Assembly (NCBI RefSeq): GCF_030944405.1
Contig: NZ_CP132339.1
Location: forward strand, 2,604,001 to 2,668,000
DNA: 64,000 nucleotides
Source: Janthinobacterium sp. J1-1
GTDB lineage: Bacteria > Pseudomonadota > Gammaproteobacteria > Burkholderiales > Burkholderiaceae_D
Direction: 5' to 3'
A program made the position numbers and the translations under genes. The notes under the pieces are model-generated. The model was not told where the DNA came from, did no database searches, and saw nothing but the letters and a program-made list of their open reading frames with translations. Of this stretch, positions 1 through 7,400 are shown one piece after another. Every line of letters starts with the position of its first letter. Position 1 is the stretch's first letter.

Positions 1-2
1 GC

Positions 3-119
3 TTTACGGTGAACTCGTCCGTATTTGCCTTGCCCTTCTATGAAAGCCTGGGCTTTGTTGCCACGGCCCCCAAGGTGGAGGCCGATGGCATTGCCTATGT
101 GCCAATGCGGATGATTTAG
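3..119 (+). CDS. GNAT-type acetyltransferase, C-terminal fragment (5' end outside window)
   Basis: The reading frame is open from the window edge and encodes 38 residues before a TAG stop. The peptide contains VNSSVFALPFYESLGF, the typical last strand-helix of GNAT N-acetyltransferases, where an 'Asn-x-x-S..a..fYe.lGF' pattern closes the acetyl-CoA fold. The substrate cannot be told from this tail. Its stop codon overlaps the stop of the convergent minus-strand gene that ends at 116, so the two genes share their 3' ends. Confidence 0.6.
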   Translation, partial: FTVNSSVFALPFYESLGFVATAPKVEADGIAYVPMRMI

Positions 120-1132
120 CGGCCGATAATGGCGTTGCTGCGTGGCCGTGTCGGCGCCTGCGTGATGGCGTTGCTGCGCGGCCGGGTGATGCTCATTTCG
201 TTGCCGGCGTCGTAATAGCCCTGCGCTACCGCGTGCGACAGGTAGGAGGCGAGCCACGTGGCGCCGCCCGCGCTTTCATGCGGTTTGGTCAGCACCGGCA
301 AGGGCACGGCATTGTATTTGTTGCGGCCGATATCGGTTTTGCCCGCCAGATAGGCGTCCGCATAGCCTTTTTGCAGTACGGCGTCGACGGCGGCTGGCAT
401 TTTTTCGCGCAGGGTGGTCTTGTAGCCGGTGACCACGGTGCTGATGCTTTGCACCCGTTCCTGCATGGCCGTCAGGTATTGCTGGATCTGCGTCAGCGCG
501 ATATTGAGCGACGAGGCTGCCGCCTGGACCTTGAAGGTGGCCGTCGGGAACGTGACGGCGTCATCGAATGTGGCGATGGTGGGCGGCAGGGCGGTGATGT
601 AATTGCACACCTGCTTGTATTGCTCCATCGCCTTGGTGGCCAGTTCCGCCGCTTCGGTGTCGCTGGTGTACAGCATCGATACTTCGCCGCCGGCCTGCTT
701 GTTCAAGGCGCCGTCCGCTTCGCGGATGCTGCGCGTATGCAGCTCGGCTTTCGCTTCGGTGGCGGCCATGGTGATGGTTTTCGACACGATGGTCGACAGC
801 ACGGGAATCGGAATCTTGCTGGCCAGTTCGGACAGGGCTTTTTCCGCCAGGCCGACCAGCACGCTGGCGACGTCGTTCTTGTTGGCAAACATGACGCCCA
901 GCTGCAATTTCAGCTGCGCCTTGAAGGTGGTGGTGAACGCGTCCTTGGATTTCTTGCGCAAACTGGCGTAGGTATCCTTGGCCTGGTCGAGATAGCCGGT
1001 GACAATGCCCATGTTGGCGCGCGCCATGCGGTCGAACAGGGCGCGGTAGCCGGCCTCCAGTGCTTCTTCGTAATACAAGGCCAGCGCTTTTCCAATCGCT
1101 GTCTTGTCCGCCTCGCTTAATGGATAGGGCAT
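116..1132 (-). CDS. Helical protein of unknown function with C-terminal octapeptide duplication
   Basis: Encodes 338 residues with no family I recognise. The ATG at 1132 is preferred over an upstream in-frame ATG at 1234 because AAGGAAAG lies just ahead of it and the extra residues look non-native. The sequence is mostly amphipathic helix without a signal peptide or clear membrane span. Near the C-terminus the octapeptide TRPRSNAI occurs twice in tandem, encoded by near-identical DNA at about 120-190. It is third in a minus-strand group after two amino-acid permease genes, with a 149-bp gap, and may have its own promoter. The T6SS locus next door suggests, but does not show, a link to secretion. 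Confidence 0.6.
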   Translation of the reverse strand: MPYPLSEADKTAIGKALALYYEEALEAGYRALFDRMARANMGIVTGYLDQAKDTYASLRKKSKDAFTTTFKAQLKLQLGVMFANKNDVASVLVGLAEKALSELASKIPIPVLSTIVSKTITMAATEAKAELHTRSIREADGALNKQAGGEVSMLYTSDTEAAELATKAMEQYKQVCNYITALPPTIATFDDAVTFPTATFKVQAAASSLNIALTQIQQYLTAMQERVQSISTVVTGYKTTLREKMPAAVDAVLQKGYADAYLAGKTDIGRNKYNAVPLPVLTKPHESAGGATWLASYLSHAVAQGYYDAGNEMSITRPRSNAITQAPTRPRSNAIIGR

Positions 1133-1281
1133 CAACTTTCCTTCATATAGGTAGGTATGTTCGAAATCACCACGCCGGGCTGGCAAGGCGTTGGTACGAC
1201 AACAGCATGGGCGAATTTGTAGCCACTTCGCCAATAATTGTAACTCGGATGGCCAGTCTTGACGGCATCAACCGATGGCGC

Positions 1282-1965
1282 TCAAGCGGCCGCCGCCAGG
1301 TGCGAGCGGGCGTGCGACTGCGTCATTTTCCGGTGCACGCCGGCCATGAATTGGGACTGCTTGAACTTCCTGATCATGGCCGTAAACAGCAGCGAGGTGG
1401 CGACGAAAAACAGGCTGCAATACAGATAGATCGGCACCATGGCGCCGGTGCCGCTGGCGGCGATGACGGTATTGCAGCGGCTGACCAGTTCGCTGACGCC
1501 GACCAGCGACGAACCCGACGAGGCGACGAAGGAAATCAGGAACACATTGATCCAGTTGGGGATGAACAGCATCACGGCGTCGACATCGCCGCGGCTCCAC
1601 GCGCGGTGCGCGGCCACCAGGCTCTCGGCCGTGAACGACAGTGGCGAGGCCGACAGGCCGATCACCGCCTTGACCCAGGGCGCGATAAAGATGGTCACGC
1701 CGATGCCGGGAATCGTGATCTCGCTGGGCAGCACGAACACCACGTAGAAGATCAGCGCCAGGGTCGGCACGGCGCCCAGGGTGGTCGACACGCGCGCCGC
1801 CGCCCGCGACAGCGCGCCGCTGCTCCTGACGCGCAGCCAGGCCAGCAGCGCGCCCAGCAGCGAGCCGAGCGAGACGGCGCAGATGGCGATAAAGACATTC
1901 CACAGGAAGCCTTGCAGCAGGAAGGGCGTCCAGGTGGCCAGCAGGCTCAGGGTGTCGAAGTTCAT
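1282..1965 (-). CDS. Polar amino-acid ABC transporter permease-like protein
   Basis: A 227-residue, about five-span membrane protein resembling permeases of the His/Glu/Gln family (HisM/GltK type). The C-terminal half keeps the LFIPNWINVFLISF...SSLVGVSEL stretch, which matches the membrane part after the coupling loop ('P.al....P.l.n.fi.llk.tSLv.vigv.eL'). The coupling loop itself reads AAHRAWSRGDVDAV rather than the canonical EAA...G motif that docks on the ATPase. Its ATG overlaps the stop of the upstream fused binding-protein/permease gene (ATGA), so the two are translated together and probably form a heterodimer. No ABC ATPase gene is present in the window. It could import, or only sense, an amino acid. 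Confidence 0.75.
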   Translation of the reverse strand: MNFDTLSLLATWTPFLLQGFLWNVFIAICAVSLGSLLGALLAWLRVRSSGALSRAAARVSTTLGAVPTLALIFYVVFVLPSEITIPGIGVTIFIAPWVKAVIGLSASPLSFTAESLVAAHRAWSRGDVDAVMLFIPNWINVFLISFVASSGSSLVGVSELVSRCNTVIAASGTGAMVPIYLYCSLFFVATSLLFTAMIRKFKQSQFMAGVHRKMTQSHARSHLAAAA

Positions 1966-3614
1966 GGATGTACGGCCGGGCGCAGCAGGACCGCCTCAAA
2001 ATGGTGGATGATTTTTGCCCACAGGGTGGTGGTCAGGTAGAAGGTGATCACCAGCGCCGTCATGGTCAGGAAAATATTGCCTTTTTCCGCGATCAGCAGG
2101 CTGCTGGCGCTGAGCAACTCCGGAATCGCGATCGCCGACGCCAGCATGGTCTGCTTGGTCAGGTTGATCAGGGCCTGCTTGATCGGCAAGCCTGAAAATT
2201 GCTCGGTTTGCTTGATATTGTGCAGCCGCAGCACGAAATCCGGTTGCATGCGGCGCATGTGGTCGGCCGCTTCGAGGAAGGCGCGCATGATCAGGCCGGC
2301 CGTATAAAAGCCCGAGCAGAAGGTGGCGACGGCGAAGGCCGGCAGCTTGATGCCGAATTCGCGCGTGGTCCAGCCGCCGATGCCGAAAAAGATCAGGTAC
2401 ATCATGATCAGGGGCGGGGTCAGCCTGCCGTAGGCCATCAGCACGCGCAGCGCGCGGTGGCGCCAGCCGTTCCTGCCGTCGACGGTGGTGGCCGCCGCGA
2501 TGCCCAGGGTCAGGCTGATGGCGATGCCCGAGGCAATCAGCAGCATGCTGTACAGCAGGCCGCGCAGGAACTGCGTGCGGTCATACGGGTCGTAGACGAA
2601 ATTGAGGTCGATGCCGAAATTTTCCTTCAGGCGCAGGCCCAGTGCCTGCAGCCCGGTGACTTCTTCGCTGGAGACATATTCGGCGGTGCGGCAGGCGGCG
2701 CTCCAGGCGCCGTTCTTGCCGCGCACGCAGTTCAGCCGGCCGTTCTCGTCCTTGCCCGACCACAGCGCTTTTTGCTGCGTCAGCCAGTCGGTCGATTTGA
2801 TGCCCCATTTGTTATTGGCTTCCAGCATCCAGCCGCTGCGATGCAGTTCGGCCAGCAGGTCACCGATGGCGATATCGAGCTCGCTGCCCTGTTCTTCGCG
2901 CGTCAGGAACACCGCCATCGGCGTCACCAGCGCATTCGGCAAGGGCATGGTATAGCCGGCCCATTGCGGCAAATGCCTGGTATTGTCGAGCGCGCCGGTC
3001 GAATACATGAAGCCGGAGCACTGGCCATCGCGCAGTGCCAGGTGGGCGTCGCGCACGGTCTTGTAGGTCTGCAAGTTCAGCAGGTAGCGCTCGCCCATCG
3101 GCTTGTTGAAATAACTGCCCTGCACCGCGCACAGGGTGTCGTGGCGGACCTGCTCCCATTTGTCGATCTTGGCGCCGGGCGGGAACAGGGCGTTGACGCT
3201 GGTTTCGTTGTAGCCGGGCTCGACCGCCAGGGCCATGCCGCGCCGCTCGGCCGTGTCGGCGACGGTGGCCAGCAGGATATCGACGTCGCCCATCACCAGT
3301 TTCTGGAAGCGGTTTTCGGTGGTGGTGTTGACCTTCTTGAGGCGCATGCCCAGGCGCTCGGCGATCAGTTCGGCCAGGTCGCTTTCGAAGCCGGAGACCA
3401 CGCCTTGCTCGTTGATCGAGTTGTAGGGACGAAAGTCGGTCTTGACGCCGATGCGCAGGAATTTTTTCCGGCGCACTTCTTCGAGCGTGGGGCTGGGCTT
3501 GCCTTTCCATGCCGTGGCCGCCGCTGCGGGAGCGGTTTCCTGCGCGGCCAGCTGGCCGGCAAAGCACAGCGCCGCGATCAGGCTCAGGAGTTGAAATACC
3601 ATTCTTTTGTACAT
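1962..3614 (-). CDS. Fused periplasmic amino-acid-binding domain and ABC permease
   Basis: A 550-residue protein with three parts. A signal sequence covers residues 1-24. A family-3 solute-binding domain spans about 40-290 (FLRIGVKTDFRPYNS, SGFESDLAELIAERLG, VDILLATVADTAERR). After a Cys-containing linker comes a permease domain from about 341 to the end with several hydrophobic spans. Binding-protein/permease fusions are known for Gln/Glu-type importers. The coupling region is only partly EAA-like (FLEAADHMRR near residue 445). It is the first gene of a minus-strand unit and shares a 192-bp divergent promoter region with the gene starting at 3807. Why this cassette sits beside a T6SS is not evident from sequence. 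Confidence 0.8.
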   Translation of the reverse strand: MYKRMVFQLLSLIAALCFAGQLAAQETAPAAAATAWKGKPSPTLEEVRRKKFLRIGVKTDFRPYNSINEQGVVSGFESDLAELIAERLGMRLKKVNTTTENRFQKLVMGDVDILLATVADTAERRGMALAVEPGYNETSVNALFPPGAKIDKWEQVRHDTLCAVQGSYFNKPMGERYLLNLQTYKTVRDAHLALRDGQCSGFMYSTGALDNTRHLPQWAGYTMPLPNALVTPMAVFLTREEQGSELDIAIGDLLAELHRSGWMLEANNKWGIKSTDWLTQQKALWSGKDENGRLNCVRGKNGAWSAACRTAEYVSSEEVTGLQALGLRLKENFGIDLNFVYDPYDRTQFLRGLLYSMLLIASGIAISLTLGIAAATTVDGRNGWRHRALRVLMAYGRLTPPLIMMYLIFFGIGGWTTREFGIKLPAFAVATFCSGFYTAGLIMRAFLEAADHMRRMQPDFVLRLHNIKQTEQFSGLPIKQALINLTKQTMLASAIAIPELLSASSLLIAEKGNIFLTMTALVITFYLTTTLWAKIIHHFEAVLLRPAVHP

Positions 3615-3749
3615 AATTTGTTATCTCTGAGCAATCACAAGCGGCGAGCAGCCATGCTAACTTAGACCAACTCATCATGCAATCACGGAAAGAGAGGATG
3701 ACGCTTTGTTATCGCCTGGTGTTGTCAAACCGTCTGTTTTTCTTGTCGT

Positions 3750-3778
3750 TTGCCTTATCCCGTGCCACATGATATTGT
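3750..3778 (+). promoter_or_regulatory. Candidate sigma-70-type promoter for the 3807-10331 unit
   Basis: TTGCCT at 3750-3755 and TATTGT at 3773-3778 are separated by exactly 17 bp, each matching consensus at four of six positions. The predicted start would fall about 20 bp before the ATG at 3807. This is the best candidate in the divergent 192-bp gap. Not experimentally supported. Confidence 0.35.
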
Positions 3779-3806
3779 CGGCCGACATTATTTCCCTGGG
3801 TAGACC

Positions 3807-4451
3807 ATGCTGCATCCTCTGGCCAGTCTCTGGCGCCATTCGGGGCGCGTCACGTTCTACGAATCAGGTGGCCAGGTCGGACAAGCATTATTGCAAGGCG
3901 GTGGGCAAGGGTCGGCTTCGGGTTCGCGGCGCCGCTTCGGATCAAGCACCGAGGCGTTCGGCTATCTGCGCTTCTGGGCCGGCGAACCGGCCGCGCGCGC
4001 CGAACTGAAATGGGTCTTGCAGCGCTCCGGCCCATCGCTGGCCAGCGCGCATGGCGGGCCCGACGGCTGGATGCATGCGCTGGCCGGGCGCCTGGTCAGC
4101 GGCGCCGTGGTGGTGCTCGAGGAAATCAGCCGGCAAGCCATGCCCGGCCGCCTGGTGGCGCCGGCCTCGGCCGCGCTGTCGGCCGCCGCCATTTCCGCGC
4201 TGCCGGCGCTGTCCGCCTTGCCTTCCTTGCCGGTGGCGCCCGACCTGTTGCCGGTACTGGAAGACATCCGCATCGAAGGCGCGCAAGTGCTGCCTGAACT
4301 GAATCAATCGCTGGCGCAGGTCAAGGGCGCCATCGCCAGCGTCAGCTCGGCTTCGCTGTCGCTGGACCCGGCGCCTACGCGGGTGGCGGCGATCAGGACG
4401 GCGCTTGCCAGCGCCACCAGCCAGGCCACCACCACCCTCGGAGCGTTATAA
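3807..4451 (+). CDS. Unknown protein, first gene of the unit encoding the giant helical protein
   Basis: Encodes 214 residues that I cannot assign to a family. The first 80 residues are mixed and possibly globular (RVTFYESGGQVGQALL, FGYLRFWAGEPAARAELKWV). From about residue 105 the protein is an Ala/Leu/Ser/Pro-rich helical region of the same style as the start of the next gene. There is no signal peptide or clear membrane span. Its TAA is followed directly by the ATG at 4452 with no gap, so the two products are probably made in a fixed ratio and act together. The residues LKWVLQ and VVVLEEIS suggest a small folded head, but nothing catalytic is visible. Confidence 0.65.
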   Translation: MLHPLASLWRHSGRVTFYESGGQVGQALLQGGGQGSASGSRRRFGSSTEAFGYLRFWAGEPAARAELKWVLQRSGPSLASAHGGPDGWMHALAGRLVSGAVVVLEEISRQAMPGRLVAPASAALSAAAISALPALSALPSLPVAPDLLPVLEDIRIEGAQVLPELNQSLAQVKGAIASVSSASLSLDPAPTRVAAIRTALASATSQATTTLGAL

Positions 4452-7400
4452 ATGAAAGTGATCGAGCACGCCCTCGAGGTCTTGCCGCAAAGTCCGGTAC
4501 GCATCGCCGCCGCCGTGCAAACGGCTGGCGATACCATGCTGGAGCAGGGCAACAATTTTGTCAGCGAAGTGAGCGCCTGCGCCGAATCGCTGAAGACCGA
4601 CATGCTGGCCGTGGCCGAACAGATGAAGGCGATCCCGGCGCTGCTCGATCCGCAGCCCATCCTCGATTGCTGCATCGGCGTGCTGGAAACGGCGGCCGCC
4701 GACCTGCGCAAGCTGGCCAGCGACGCGGTCGAGATTCCGCAGCGCCTGCTGGAGCAGGCGGCCGGCGCGCAGAAAGTGGTCGACGCGGCCGGCGACGCGG
4801 TTCAGTCGATGAGCACGCTGCTGCCCGAGCTGGCCGATCTGGTGCCCGACTTCGGCGCCCAGCTGCAATTTGTCGACAGCCTGCCGTCGCGCGGCGCGGC
4901 GCTGGCCGACCTGGCCACGCGCAGCGGCGCGATGGTCGAGCAATACGGGCGCGACCTGCTGCCCTTGTCGGCGCAGCTGCAAAGCCTGGCGCTGCTGCAG
5001 GGCGGCGCCGGTGCCGGTGCAGCGCTGACCGAAACACTGGTGCAACAGGCCGAGCAGCTGCAGGCGGACGCGCTGGCCAAGGTGCAGGCATTGCGCGATA
5101 CCCTGGACGGCAATGTGGTCGACCTCGACGCCACGCTGCAGGACGCAACCATGCAGGTGGTCGACGCGATCGCCGGCGTGTCCAGCCTGGTCGACCAGAA
5201 GGCCGAGGCCCTGCTGGCGCCGCTGCAGGCGCAGATCGACTGGATCGGCGAGGTGCGCGCCGCGCTGGCCGACGAGGCCCAGGCATGCGACCGCCTGTTC
5301 GACGAGGGCTGCGCCCAGGTCGACCGGCTGGGGGACATCCTGATGCAGCCGCTGGCCACCGCGCGCGCCCAGGTCGACGTGGTGATCGGCAAGCTGGCCG
5401 AGGCCGCCGCCAGCGTCGACGCCATGGTCGCCAAGGCGCGCGTGCCGCTCGACGGCCTCGATGCGCGCGTCGATATCATCACCGAAGCGCTGCGCGGCGT
5501 GGTCGAGGTGATCCGCCAGGAAGTGGCGAAGGTGCTGCAGCTGTTGCGCGAACTGGACGACGAGGCGGAAAACGCCAAGATCGCCCTGCGCGCGCTGCCG
5601 GAACAATTTGCGCCGGTGCGCAGTGCCATCGCCGACGCCGTCGCCATGCTGGTCGGCGTCAAGAACCAGATCCCGCCGTTCGTCGGCGAGGCCAACAGCG
5701 CCCTGAGCCTGGCCGACAATGAACTCGACCAGGCCGCCGCCCTGTGCGCCAGCGCGATCGAGATCTGCACCCGTTACATGATGAAGGCGCCTGGCCTGAT
5801 GCTGGCCAGGACGCTGTTCGTCGGCCTGCAGGCGATGATCCCGCCGGTAAAAACGGCGATCGCCAGCGCGCGCACCGTGGTCGCCACCGCCGGCACGCAG
5901 GCGACCGGCCTGATGGACCAGGCGATCGGCCTGGTCGAGTCGCTCAATCCCTTGCTGGACCAGGCGCTGGCGCAGCTGCAAGTGGCGATCGATGCCTTGC
6001 TGGCGCTGCTGGAACAGATGCAGATGGCGCTGCTGCAGGTGGCGACCGCCGCCGAGGCGGTGCCGCCGTTGCTGCAGGAGCAGGTCGAAAAAGCCTGTAC
6101 GGCGGCCCATGCGGTGCTCGACAAGGTGCGCGCCGCCGTCGACCAGTGCCTGTCGCAACTGCAGTGCGAAGCGCTGGTGCAGCGCTTGCGCCAGGAATTG
6201 TCCGATTTGCTGGACCGTACGTTCGCGCCGCTGGAAGCCCAGCTGAACGCGGCCGGCGCGCCGCTCAGGCAGGTGCTTGAAACCGGCAAGGTGCAGGTGG
6301 GCAAGGCGGCGACCCTGGCGCAGGACGGCTTGCAAACGCTCGCCGACGCCATCGCCAGCGCGCGCGACATGGCGCGCCAGCCGGTGCAGGCCTTGCACGG
6401 CACCTTGCAAACGGCGCAGGACCAGCTCACGTCGGTCAGTGGCGTGGCGCGCCAGCAAGTGCGGCAGGCGGCCGACCAGGCCCTGTCGTACGTCGACCAG
6501 GCCTGCCAGGCGATCCAGCGCCTGCGTATCCGCGACGCGGCCGGCCAGCTGGCGCCGTTCGTCCAGTTTTACGACGATGTCGCCGCCACTTTTCAACAGG
6601 CGGGCGAACAGGTGCGGCAGGCCGGCGATATCGCGGCCCGGGTCGATGGCTGGCGCACCCAGGCGCAGCAGGCGGCCAGCGATTTGCTGGACGACGTCAA
6701 AGGCAAGGCGGCGCAGGCCCTGCAGTCGGTGCAACAGCTTGAAACGGCGTCGAACGACGCCAGCGCCGGCGCGCAAGCCCGGCATGACAGCATCGAGGAC
6801 GGCGAATCGCCGGAAGCGCAGGTGCGCGCCTCGTTCGATGGCATGCAAAGCGATGCGCAAGGCGTTGCCGACCAAGCCGATGCGGCGCTGGCCAGCATGT
6901 CGGGCACGCTCGACGAAGCCAAGTCCGAGTCCGAGACGGTGTCGGTGCCCGATCCGGCCGCCAGCGAGCCGGCGCTGGCCGAGCTGCAGTCGCAAGCCGA
7001 CCAGGCCACGGCGTTGGCCGAACAGGCCAAACAATCCGAGCAGGCGCTGCTGGTGGAAATCGCCAGCTGCGACAGCAGCGTCGGCGCCGCCGCCGACCAG
7101 GCCCTGAGCCAGACCACGGCCTGGAAGGACGAAGCGCAAGCGGGCATCGCGCAGGCCATGGCGCAGGTCGAGGGCGTGCAGGCGCAAGTGAATGTGGCGC
7201 GTGCCGAAGCGGTCAAGGCCGAGGCCATCGTCGATGCCGAAGTGGTGAAATTTGGTGGTACCTCGACGGCGGCCGATGCGCAGCAAACCGGCGAGCAGGC
7301 GGATGCCGCCGCCGCCGCTGCAGGAGCAGGAGCGCAGGCCGCCGCTGGCGGCAGTGCCGGCAATGCGGGCGCCGAAAGCGGCGCCAATAATGCCAATGCC

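Noticed and set aside
1060..2040. 326-codon plus-strand frame opposite the small permease
   Set aside because: The minus strand encodes a membrane permease coupled to the upstream gene. The plus product is Gln/Arg/Gly-rich and featureless.
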